DNA from: Candidatus Jordarchaeia archaeon
GTDB taxonomy: Archaea > Asgardarchaeota > Jordiarchaeia > Jordiarchaeales > Jordiarchaeaceae
Direction of reading: 5' to 3'
Length of the DNA stretch: 49,361 nucleotides
Assembly: GCA_029856435.1 (NCBI GenBank)
Contig: JAHQXB010000042.1
Location: forward strand, 1 to 49,361
Shown: one piece after another, positions 34,160-41,196 of the stretch
Position numbering within the stretch: position 1 is the stretch's first letter
Layout: each line of letters begins with the position of its first letter
Translations under genes and position numbers: made by a program
The notes under the pieces: generated by a model
Told to the model about the DNA's origin: nothing
Seen by the model: the letters and a program-made list of their open reading frames with translations, nothing else
Databases searched by the model: none

Positions 34160-34339
34160 ATGAAGAGGGATATACTTATGACTCCTAAGAAAAAATGTTC
34201 GGAGTGTAATGGAACTGGAAAAGTATTGTGTAGAACTTGTGGTGGACGCGGTGTAACTGATCCCTACACAAAAATCATATGCAAAACTTGCTGGGGCACC
34301 GGAAAAATTGTATGCCCTGTTTGCAAGGGGGAAGGTTAA
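34160..34339 (+). CDS. Tiny DnaJ-type zinc-finger protein
   Basis: This protein of up to 59 residues contains four CxxCxG-like motifs (CSECNGTG, CRTCGGRG, CKTCWGTG and CPVCKGEG). These are the cysteine-rich repeats of DnaJ, which bind two zinc ions and client proteins, but no J domain is present. It may act as a minimal thiol/zinc chaperone or RNA-binding module; unknown. ATG 34160 or ATG 34178 can start it; GAGGG fits the second, giving 53 residues. It is 39 bases downstream of the GTPase gene on the same strand and possibly cotranscribed. Confidence 0.72.
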   Translation: MKRDILMTPKKKCSECNGTGKVLCRTCGGRGVTDPYTKIICKTCWGTGKIVCPVCKGEG

Positions 34340-34440
34340 AATCAGCCCAAAAAAGGGGCGCAACGAAAATTAGGCATATTTGCTTCTGAAAAGTTTTTTC
34401 CATAAAGATGCAGTTAATAAGCCCATAGAGATCCTAGTTT

Positions 34441-34452
34441 TTAATATAAAAA
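34441..34452 (+). promoter_or_regulatory. TATA promoter for the CoA-disulfide-reductase-like gene
   Basis: TTAATATAAAAAGG contains a strong TATA box. The predicted start near 34470 leaves a leader of about 16 bases before ATG 34487. Confidence 0.45.
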
Positions 34453-34486
34453 GGTTTACAAAAAGTTTTAATTCTAAAGTGAATCC

Positions 34487-35899
34487 ATGGCTAAACGAAT
34501 AAAGAAAAAGGGTCGAATGAAAATGACTAAGATAGTTGTTATTGGTGCGGGAGCCGCTGGTACGACAGCTGCACTTTGGGCTAAAAAAACGGATAGAAAG
34601 TGTGAGGTTGTTCTAATAAATCGTGAACCTTATCCAGAATATTCTAGATGTGGCTTGCCTTACACCATTTCAAAAATTATACCCGACTTCTCTAACTTGA
34701 TAGAGCATGAACCAGCATGGTATGAAAGTTTTGTAAAAATAGATCTTAGACTGGAAACAGAAGTAATCGATGTTGATTCAAAAGCCAAGACAGTGAAAAT
34801 AAAAAATCTAAAAACCGGCCAAGAGGAAACTATAAGATACGACAAACTAATCATAGCTACTGGCTCCCACCCTGTAGCACCTCCCATAGAAGGCATCAAG
34901 GAAAAGAAGGGAGTTTATTTCCTCAGAACACTAAAGGATGCGATGGATCTAGAGGCTGCAGCGCAAAAAGCAAAAAATGCAGTTGTAATAGGGGCAGGGC
35001 TTATTGGTGTCGAAGCCGCAGAAAATCTCGTGGAAAAAGGGCTGAAAGTGGCTATCGTTGAATTCTTACCTAGTCTCCTGCCACTAATGATTGATCCGGA
35101 TATGGCGGAGTTGGTAGAAGAGGAAATGAAGAAACATGGAATAGAAGTATACACTAATACAGCGGCGAAAGCGGTAATAGGCAGAGAAAAAGTGGAAAAA
35201 GTGCTTGTTGAATGCCGGGAAACCAAAGAAACCAAAGAGTTACCAGCAGATCTTGTACTAATAGGCGCTGGCGTTAGGCCCTATACGGAGATAGCCCAAA
35301 AGGCAGGAGTACAACTGGGCACCACTAAATACATTAAAGTGAATGAGAGGTGCGAAACAAACATTCCAGACGTCTATAGTGCAGGCGATTGTACAGAATA
35401 CCCCGACTTTGTAACAGGAGAACCCACACCTCAAGGAATGGGCACAATCGCTGTAAGGATGGGCAAGGTTTGCGGTATTAACGCTGCGGGCGGCGAAGCC
35501 AAGATGCCTAAGGGTGTACTTTTGACAAGGATTACAAAGATTTTTGACCTTCAGGTTGCTGCTGTTGGCCCCACATTAGCGCAACTAGAAAGGGCGGGAA
35601 TCAAACCAGTTATTGGTAAGATTACTGGTTCTTCCAAGCCTGGATATTTCCCCGGCGGTAAGTTGATAAGAATAAAAATTTTCTCTGATGAAAACGGCAG
35701 GATCCTTGGAGCTCAAATTGTGGGTTATGAGGATGTGCACCAAAAAATTAACGTAATTGCTGCTGCCATGCAATCGGGAATGACGGTATATGACCTTGAA
35801 TGGCTAGAGACATGTTACGCGCCGGCAAGCTGCCCGACTTGGGATGTTCTAACTCTTGTAGCAGAACCCGTAATTAAGAAGATTGAAAAGAAAAAGTAA
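34487..35899 (+). CDS. CoA-disulfide reductase / NADH oxidase-like flavoprotein
   Basis: The protein has 470 residues of the FAD-dependent pyridine nucleotide-disulfide oxidoreductase family. FAD binding is at VVIGAGAAGTTAAL (about 17-30), NAD(P)H binding at VVIGAGLIGVEAAENL (about 165-180) and a second FAD motif at DVYSAGDCTE. C55 in SRCGLPYT is the single redox cysteine of CoA-disulfide reductase and NADH oxidase/peroxidase. The C-terminal dimerisation domain ends CYAPASCPTWD. It may reduce CoA disulfide, polysulfide or oxygen; sequence cannot tell. ATG 34487 begins a basic stretch (AKRIKKKGR), and ATG 34517 is also possible. Monocistronic. Confidence 0.88.
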   Translation: MAKRIKKKGRMKMTKIVVIGAGAAGTTAALWAKKTDRKCEVVLINREPYPEYSRCGLPYTISKIIPDFSNLIEHEPAWYESFVKIDLRLETEVIDVDSKAKTVKIKNLKTGQEETIRYDKLIIATGSHPVAPPIEGIKEKKGVYFLRTLKDAMDLEAAAQKAKNAVVIGAGLIGVEAAENLVEKGLKVAIVEFLPSLLPLMIDPDMAELVEEEMKKHGIEVYTNTAAKAVIGREKVEKVLVECRETKETKELPADLVLIGAGVRPYTEIAQKAGVQLGTTKYIKVNERCETNIPDVYSAGDCTEYPDFVTGEPTPQGMGTIAVRMGKVCGINAAGGEAKMPKGVLLTRITKIFDLQVAAVGPTLAQLERAGIKPVIGKITGSSKPGYFPGGKLIRIKIFSDENGRILGAQIVGYEDVHQKINVIAAAMQSGMTVYDLEWLETCYAPASCPTWDVLTLVAEPVIKKIEKKK

Positions 35900-35955
35900 C
35901 TAGCTCCCCATTTTTTCTTTATTACCATTTTTATTTTTCTTTTTCAAAAAAGGCT

Positions 35956-35976
35956 ACTTTTTGGATAAACTTTAAA
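35956..35976 (+). promoter_or_regulatory. Promoter for eS30, identical to the aIF2 gamma promoter
   Basis: The same 21-base block as at 16456-16476, with TTGGATAAAC then TTTAAA. The predicted start near 36000 leaves about 27 bases of leader holding AAGGAGG before ATG 36027. Confidence 0.6.
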
Positions 35977-36026
35977 TGTGTATGTTTCTACACTTCACTA
36001 GGTAATAATAAAGGAGGATTTCAAGA

Positions 36027-36224
36027 ATGCCAGGTTCTCATGGTAGTCTAACAAAAGCGGGAAAGGTGCGTAGCCAGACCCCCAAGGTTGAAGCTAAAGA
36101 GAGAAGGATGCCTATTCCCAGAATCAGAAATCGTCGGAATTATGTTAAAAGAATAATTAATGAAAAACTTCCTGGACAAGCGGGTAGCCTACTGGTTAGA
36201 AGAAGAGGGGTAGGCCAAGTATAA
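36027..36224 (+). CDS. rps30e: Small ribosomal subunit protein eS30
   Basis: The protein has 65 residues, very basic, with the eS30 start [21 protein letters not shown] and the conserved [13 protein letters not shown]. It is found in Crenarchaeota, Thaumarchaeota, Bathyarchaeia, Asgard archaea and eukaryotes but is usually missing in euryarchaea, so it is a marker of lineage here. AAGGAGG precedes ATG 36027 by eight bases. It stands alone, with a promoter shared in sequence with aIF2 gamma. Confidence 0.92.
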   Translation: MPGSHGSLTKAGKVRSQTPKVEAKERRMPIPRIRNRRNYVKRIINEKLPGQAGSLLVRRRGVGQV

Positions 36225-36559
36225 GGGAAATTAAAATCAATTCCCCGTTAAAATTGAAGGAGCTCCATGCTTCAAAGTGTTTTAAACTATTTTTCTGAAC
36301 TACATATAAATACCAAATCAATGTCTGGGCTAGGGTTTAAGAGGAATATATGTTCAGGTTTTTCTTTTAGGAGTTTTTTGTGATACGTGTTTAGTGCTAT
36401 TAGTCTGTAAGGACGATGCCTACCAATCTTTGATGGGCGAAGGAGACCACAATATTTAATGATTAAAAGTAATATTTTTCTAAAAAAATATGAGAAAAGG
36501 ATATAAATATTAATGTTTAAATTGTTCAGTCTACAAAAGCATTGTGCGATGTGAAGTTT
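36225..36559. other. Intergenic region with two TATA-like boxes
   Basis: No gene is recognised. TACATATAAATACC (about 36300-36313) is a TATA box pointing right, followed by about 150 bases of mixed sequence that could be a small RNA but shows no identifiable class. GGATATAAATATT (36499-36511) is the probable promoter of metE, with its start near 36530. GGAGACC at 36442-36448 recalls the B12 box but lacks its context. Confidence 0.4.
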
Positions 36560-37453
36560 ATGTTACTGACAACAGTAATCGGATCATTTCCTAGAATAGA
36601 TATGGATTTTCGGGACAATATCATTCTTGCAGTGGAGTCTCAAGTTAAGGCAGGTATAAATCTTGTTAGTGATGGACAAACTCGCGCTGATATGATTACC
36701 TATTTCGCTGAGCACGCAAAGTGTTTCGAGAAGAGGGGAGACAAATGGTACATAACGGGTAGAATAGAGCATGACGGAAAGAGCATAGCGGCTGAAGACC
36801 TCACTTGGGTAAAAAAGTATCTTAAAGAAAAATACGGTGAAAAAGCGCCCCAGCTTAAGGGAATAGTAACCGGGCCAGTTACAATGATTATGAGTGGGCT
36901 GCTCAAAACAAAAGAGTATAAGGGATACAGAGACCCCGAATTGTACAGAGACATGGGAAAATTTGTAAATACCGAGGCACATCTGCAACTGGAAGCTGGT
37001 GTTGACGCAATACAGATAGACGAACCCTACTACAGTGTTGGTGCACCCATGGATTTGGCCAAGGAAGCCATAAAAATAGCGAGGAAGGACATAAAGGAAC
37101 CAGTTTACCTCCATGTCTGTGGAAACGTTACTAAAGTGTTTGATACTCTACTTGACTTTCCAGTGGATGTTTTGAGCCACGCTTTTGCGGGTAATCCAGA
37201 AAATTTCGCAGTTATCTCGAAGGACAAACTGGTGAAGGCAAAAAAGAAGTTAGGTGTGGGATGCGTACGTTCTGATACCCCTGAATTAGAGAATGTACAA
37301 AGCATAGTGGGAGTGTTAAGAAAAGCTATTGATCTTGTGGGAGAAGAAAACATCATTGTGCATCCTGACTGTGGCTTAAGAGGGTTAAAGGATGACAAGG
37401 TAGCAACAGAAAAACTGGTGCGTATGGTTCAGGCAACTAGAGAAATAAGATAG
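36560..37453 (+). CDS. metE: MetE-like methionine synthase (methylcobalamin/corrinoid-dependent archaeal type)
   Basis: The protein has 297 residues, matching only the C-terminal catalytic barrel of MetE, as in archaea. Zinc and homocysteine-binding pieces are visible: TVIGSFPR (start), VTGPVTMIMSGLL, IDEPYYSVG, HVCGNV (His-x-Cys) and HPDCGLRGL (third Cys). Archaeal core enzymes move a methyl group from methylcobalamin or a corrinoid protein to homocysteine. The frame runs to TTG 36542, but ATG 36560 fits the family start. It converges on the MttB-family gene, 14 bases apart, which supports a corrinoid methyl donor. Confidence 0.88.
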   Translation: MLLTTVIGSFPRIDMDFRDNIILAVESQVKAGINLVSDGQTRADMITYFAEHAKCFEKRGDKWYITGRIEHDGKSIAAEDLTWVKKYLKEKYGEKAPQLKGIVTGPVTMIMSGLLKTKEYKGYRDPELYRDMGKFVNTEAHLQLEAGVDAIQIDEPYYSVGAPMDLAKEAIKIARKDIKEPVYLHVCGNVTKVFDTLLDFPVDVLSHAFAGNPENFAVISKDKLVKAKKKLGVGCVRSDTPELENVQSIVGVLRKAIDLVGEENIIVHPDCGLRGLKDDKVATEKLVRMVQATREIR

Positions 37454-37467
37454 TATTTTTGGATCGT

Positions 37468-38907
37468 TTATTTCTGGGGCTTCCACTTTTCAACCATTTT
37501 ATCCAATTCTTTTTCTATGTCGGGAGGCAGAGACTCTGGCTGATGTTGGGACAGGATTCTTTGTACTTCTTCTCTGGCTTTTTGATAGGTGTTTTTGGAT
37601 CCCCTTTCTTGCCACAGAGAAGTTGTTAACCGATCGATAAGGGTTGAGGGTAGGAATTGCTCAGCTCTAAACCATTTAAGAGTGTGTCTTGAATTCAGGA
37701 AATGGCCTCCGGGTCCCATATCTTTGATTAGTTTCTCAGCAAGTGTCTCCTCAGAAATCTGAATCCCACGAATCAATCTCAATGCCATTCCACAGATCTC
37801 GTTGTCAATCACAAGTTTTTCTAGACTCTGACAACTCTCAAAATCCAGCATGCCAGGCCCTGAAATCATATTAATTCCAGTTAGGGCTCCCAAAACTATT
37901 CCGAGTGCTGATTCAAATCCTGACTGCGAATCTATGGTTTTTGAGTCGCTTAGACCCAAATAGGCGTGGGTGGGCAGACCAAGATACTTGCCAATCTGTG
38001 CATAAGCACAGTCAATCATAATGGTTTCTATTGCGCCCATAGGCGTTGTGCCCTGACGCATATCGAAAATTGCTGGGGATCCGCCGTAGATGCAGGGAGC
38101 TCCGGGATTTGCAAGCTGAGCAATTACTATTCCGCTAAGAGTTTCCGCTGTGTGTTGAACAATAGCGCCTGCAAGGGTGGCGGGGGCGGTTGCGCCAGCC
38201 AGAGGCATAGAAACGATTTCTACGGGAATTCCATATCTGGCGCAATCGATTAGGTTCTGTGAGGTTATATCGCTCCATTCCAGAGGGGGTGTGGGGCAGA
38301 CATCAAAGACGGCCATAGGTTTTTCTCCCACGTTACCCTTGCCCCTAACTATTTCTAGTAATTTTTTCATTTCGTGGACTCCGTCTTTTGTGAAGGCCCC
38401 CGTGATTACCGGTTTGGGGGAGTTTTTCAAAACTAGGTAAAGGCGGTACCTATCCACGAATCTTTCTGGAACATCGGTTATGACTAATGCAGTGCTCTGG
38501 GCGTGAATAAATTCAAGAAAGTCTGCGAGGCGTACAAGTTTTTCAAGGTCACTGGATACTGGTTTTCGGATAACTCCATTGTCAAGAATGTGTATTGCCG
38601 CAGAACCCGGGTCAAAGTGAACGTTATTATCCTTCAAAAGGAGGGTGTGTTTTCCGTCACGGCTATACAGTTTAACTTCTTTGGGCACAGATTTCACACA
38701 TTTTTTTACAAGATCTTCGGAAAGCTTGGCTCTCTTCTTTTCTAAATCAACCATCACTCCGTTCTGTTTTAAAATGTTGAGAGCTTCACTGTTATCGATT
38801 TCAACCCCCGGGTCTTCCAATATTCTTAGAGCAGAGGAGACAATCTCCTTTATACTCTCCTCTTGTAATAAACTTATGGTGGGACGCTTAGCGGGGTTTT
38901 CCTCCAT
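37468..38907 (-). CDS. MttB-superfamily corrinoid methyltransferase (non-pyrrolysine)
   Basis: The protein has 479 residues of the trimethylamine methyltransferase (MttB) superfamily. Typical pieces include EIVSSALRILEDPGVEI, YGGSPAIFDMRQGTTPMGAIET, LGLPTHAYLGLSDSKTIDSQSGFESALG and DMGPGGHFLNSRHT. The frame has no internal TAG, so it belongs to the large non-Pyl group that demethylates substrates such as glycine betaine, proline betaine or related quaternary amines; the substrate is unknown. ATG 38907 comes one base after the corrinoid protein stop, with GGAGGTGA ahead, so the two are translationally coupled as an MtxC-MtxB pair. Confidence 0.9.
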   Translation of the reverse strand: MEENPAKRPTISLLQEESIKEIVSSALRILEDPGVEIDNSEALNILKQNGVMVDLEKKRAKLSEDLVKKCVKSVPKEVKLYSRDGKHTLLLKDNNVHFDPGSAAIHILDNGVIRKPVSSDLEKLVRLADFLEFIHAQSTALVITDVPERFVDRYRLYLVLKNSPKPVITGAFTKDGVHEMKKLLEIVRGKGNVGEKPMAVFDVCPTPPLEWSDITSQNLIDCARYGIPVEIVSMPLAGATAPATLAGAIVQHTAETLSGIVIAQLANPGAPCIYGGSPAIFDMRQGTTPMGAIETIMIDCAYAQIGKYLGLPTHAYLGLSDSKTIDSQSGFESALGIVLGALTGINMISGPGMLDFESCQSLEKLVIDNEICGMALRLIRGIQISEETLAEKLIKDMGPGGHFLNSRHTLKWFRAEQFLPSTLIDRLTTSLWQERGSKNTYQKAREEVQRILSQHQPESLPPDIEKELDKMVEKWKPQK

Positions 38908-38908
38908 T

Positions 38909-39583
38909 TTAGGGTTCACCTCCAAGGAGCGCCTTAACTTTTCTCACGGCTTCCATAGCGTTCTCAGCGTAGGCATCGGCACCTATCTGTTCTGCCCAGC
39001 TCTGAGAGGCGGGGGCGCCTCCCACAATTACCTTCACTTTTTCTCTTATCCCCCTTTTTGTTAGTAGTTTTATCACCTCTTCTTGGTGGGCCATAGTAGT
39101 TGTTAGCAGAGCGGATAGGCCCACAACCTGTGCGTCAGTCTCCTCAACTTTGGAAACAATAGTTTCAGCACTGACATCCTTACCGAGATCGATTACCTGA
39201 AAACCGGCGGCCGACAACATGGTGGAGACAAGGTTTTTACCCAAATCGTGGATGTCTCCCTCAACAGTTGCCACAACCACCTTCGCACCTTTCCAGCCAC
39301 CAGCTTTTCTTTCCTCTCCTTGGCGCAGGTGTGGTTCAAGAATTTTGAAAGCCTTATCGACAAATTCTGCAGCTATCACTAATTCAGGTATATATCTTTG
39401 TCCTTTCTCGAAAAGGTCTCCCATCTGCCTCAGCCCTTCCGATAACGCAGAAATTACTTTTTCAGGTGGCAACTTTTCGAGCGATTCCTTTGTGAGTTTT
39501 AACGTCTCTTCCTCATCGATTTCCAGTATGGCGTGAACTATTCTATGATGCAAATCGTTTTCCATTTCTAATTTAACTCCCAA
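38909..39583 (-). CDS. Methyltransferase corrinoid-binding protein (MtbC/MtgC-like)
   Basis: The protein has 224 residues. An N-terminal helical cap (about 10-90) precedes a B12-binding Rossmann domain (about 98-220) with D110-x-H112-x-x-G115 (GDIHDLGKN), the histidine that ligates cobalt, and later GLSALLTTTM and IVGGAPAS. It carries the methyl group between the MttB-family enzyme and an acceptor methyltransferase. Start is TTG 39583 or ATG 39565. A minus-strand TATA box (TTTTTATAG, about 39612-39620) sits just upstream. It leads a two-gene operon with the MttB-family gene. The acceptor enzyme is not obvious here unless it is the MetE-like protein. Confidence 0.92.
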   Translation of the reverse strand: MGVKLEMENDLHHRIVHAILEIDEEETLKLTKESLEKLPPEKVISALSEGLRQMGDLFEKGQRYIPELVIAAEFVDKAFKILEPHLRQGEERKAGGWKGAKVVVATVEGDIHDLGKNLVSTMLSAAGFQVIDLGKDVSAETIVSKVEETDAQVVGLSALLTTTMAHQEEVIKLLTKRGIREKVKVIVGGAPASQSWAEQIGADAYAENAMEAVRKVKALLGGEP

Positions 39584-39612
39584 GTTTTGTACACCATTTT
39601 TAGGATTAAGGG

Positions 39613-39623
39613 TCTATAAAAAT
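39613..39623. promoter_or_regulatory. Bidirectional TATA element between corrinoid operon and putative RNA
   Basis: CTATAAAAATT reads as a TATA box on the plus strand and, less perfectly, TTTTTATAG on the minus strand. It could drive both the corrinoid operon (minus, start near 39590) and the hairpin-rich RNA candidate (plus, start near 39640). Confidence 0.4.
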
Positions 39624-39639
39624 TAGAAGGGAATGGGAA

Positions 39640-39800
39640 CACTCCATCGAAAAGAGGTAATAAAGTTAACTGCAAATTGATAAATTTGCAAGAATCATTG
39701 GCATGATAAGAATCGACTCTAGGTGGAGACGAGTGTTAGCTCCTTCCGTGAGGGGGGAGTAGCATTCAGAAATTTTCCTTTATCCCATAGTTTTCCTTTT
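39640..39800 (+). ncRNA. Putative small RNA with hairpins in the gap before the corrinoid operon
   Basis: About 370 bases lack a protein gene. Plus-strand features are a perfect 8-bp hairpin with a GATA loop (39671-39690), ACTC/GAGT (39716-39734), and an 8-bp hairpin CTCCTTCC-GTGA-GGGGGGAG (39740-39759) closed by a GNRA-type tetraloop. The last includes two G-U pairs that work only in plus-strand RNA. T-runs at about 39774-39810 could end it. A TATA box (39613-39623) is at the right distance. No C/D or H/ACA boxes and no known riboswitch core were recognised. Confidence 0.4.
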
Positions 39801-39952
39801 TTGGATGTTTATGTTTTTCACTTGGATCCTCAACGCTTAACGTGTAGTTTTTGAATTTTTGAGTTAAGGTGTTTTAAAAAAGTAGTGAATCAAGTAGTCC
39901 AAGCTGGGAAACTATCAAACTAAATGCGGGAGAGGATGGTGTATTTGTAATT

Positions 39953-40387
39953 TTAGCCGAAGAGTGATTTTGCCCGCTCATCCGGCTTTTCGGATAGGTC
40001 TTTGAAAAAGGAATCTATTTTATTTCTGAAACTATCATAGTGGGTTTTAATTGGGGAATCAAGGTTTTCTGCGTATTCTTCTAAGAAGGTGTCAAGAATT
40101 TTGTGTAAGAGTTCTTTCATTAGTTTATAATCTGTGTCGCGGTCACAGATAGCGTATGCTACGAATTTTCCCTCATTTTTAGGGGAGTTATAGTAGATGA
40201 TGCTCAAAGTTTTTAGCTGGATGATGTCCAAACTATCTCCAAACGTGTTACGGGTTGCTATTTCCAGAGCTGAAAAAAGGGCGCTCTTCAAATCCTGATC
40301 CACGCTAGATGTGGCGTGGTATTCTCTAAAAACCAGCAGAAGACCATTGCGCATAATTCCTGCTTCATAGACAGTCAAAGGTTGCAC
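39953..40387 (-). CDS. Small protein, possible longin/roadblock (profilin-like) domain
   Basis: I do not firmly recognise this 144-residue protein. The order of strands and helices is suggestive of a longin or roadblock fold: GIMRNGLLLVFREYH (strand-turn-strand), then SVDQDLKSALFSALEIATRNTF (helix), LDIIQLKTLSIIYYNSP (strands), KFVAYAICDRDTD (strand) and a long final helix with YKLMKELLHKILDTFLEEY. Such modules serve small GTPase systems in Asgard and other archaea. The start is probably GTG 40387. It is divergent from the DUF429 gene and stands alone. The fold assignment is inference only. Confidence 0.6.
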   Translation of the reverse strand: MQPLTVYEAGIMRNGLLLVFREYHATSSVDQDLKSALFSALEIATRNTFGDSLDIIQLKTLSIIYYNSPKNEGKFVAYAICDRDTDYKLMKELLHKILDTFLEEYAENLDSPIKTHYDSFRNKIDSFFKDLSEKPDERAKSLFG

Positions 40388-40492
40388 CCAAATTCTTCAA
40401 CATATTCCGTTTATTACAATACAAAACTCATATATTTGTGTGTTGATAAGGAACAAGTAGCTTCAAGAACAGTGGCTTTTTATAATTGGATA

Positions 40493-41038
40493 ATGGTTGA
40501 GCTGGTTGTACCAAAGTTGGTAGTAATAGTGGGTCTAGATCTTGCTTCAAAGGAGACGAACCCCACAGGATTCGCCCTTTACGACGACGGATATGTAATA
40601 ACCACCATAGTCTATACGGATATACAGATAATTAACAGCACTGTTAGAGCGTATCCGGACCTTGTAGCTATTGATGCACCGCTTACCTATAATGAGGGTT
40701 ATAGGGAGGCGGATAAGGAGCTCATTCGTAGAGGAATTAAGGTGTTTCCTCCAAATTTTGTGAAAGAGCTGACTTGGAGGGCAATAAAACTAAAAGCAAG
40801 ATTGGGTAACGTGATTGAGGTTTTTCCAGGTGCCTTTTACAAAATTATGGAGGTTAACGAGAACCAGTTGGATAGATTCGTAAAGTTTGAACATAGGCCC
40901 CGAACTAAGCATGAGTTAGATGCAACCGTATGCTGCATAATAGCGGCAATGTTTCTTGACGGAAGAGCGGAGGCAGTGGGAGGAAGAGGAGAGAAAATAG
41001 TGATACCTAAAAAAGAAAAGAGGGGACAGAGTGAATAA
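40493..41038 (+). CDS. DUF429 family predicted RNase H-like nuclease
   Basis: The protein of about 181 residues has an RNase H-like start VVIVGLDLASKETNPTGFALYDDG (first acidic residue in GLDLA), AIDAPLT in the middle (about 68-74), and ERRPRTKHELDA-like HRPRTKHELDATVCC near the end. GRGEKIVIPK is the family tail. The function is unknown; DUF429 proteins are predicted nucleases or RuvC-like hydrolases. The open frame extends to 40316, but the family begins near ATG 40493. The leader contains TATA-like CATATATTTG (about 40429-40438). Followed by cobN after about 160 bases. Confidence 0.78.
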   Translation: MVELVVPKLVVIVGLDLASKETNPTGFALYDDGYVITTIVYTDIQIINSTVRAYPDLVAIDAPLTYNEGYREADKELIRRGIKVFPPNFVKELTWRAIKLKARLGNVIEVFPGAFYKIMEVNENQLDRFVKFEHRPRTKHELDATVCCIIAAMFLDGRAEAVGGRGEKIVIPKKEKRGQSE

Positions 41039-41134
41039 AAAATTTTTTCTGGAAGTTTATGTATCTTAATGGTTCTCCGCTATTATTTCATTGTTGACTA
41101 AAACTCTTTTTTTGTTGGTGAATGGTTTGTGGGT

Positions 41135-41148
41135 AAAGCTTAAAAAAC
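41135..41148 (+). promoter_or_regulatory. TATA promoter for cobN
   Basis: AAAGCTTAAAAAAC is a BRE/TATA-like element similar to that of eL40. The predicted start near 41165 leaves about 30 bases with AAAGGGGTGG before ATG 41197. Confidence 0.45.
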
Positions 41149-41196
41149 TTTGATATTACTATTTTTATAAAAAGTATTACTAAAAGGGGTGGCGTT

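Noticed and set aside
36440..36450. B12-riboswitch-like GGAGACC before metE
   Set aside because: Only seven bases match the B12 box; the rest of the riboswitch core is missing, and it lies upstream of the likely metE TATA box.
37468..38907. Pyrrolysine codon in the MttB-family gene
   Set aside because: The frame is uninterrupted, with no internal TAG, so it is of the non-pyrrolysine type.
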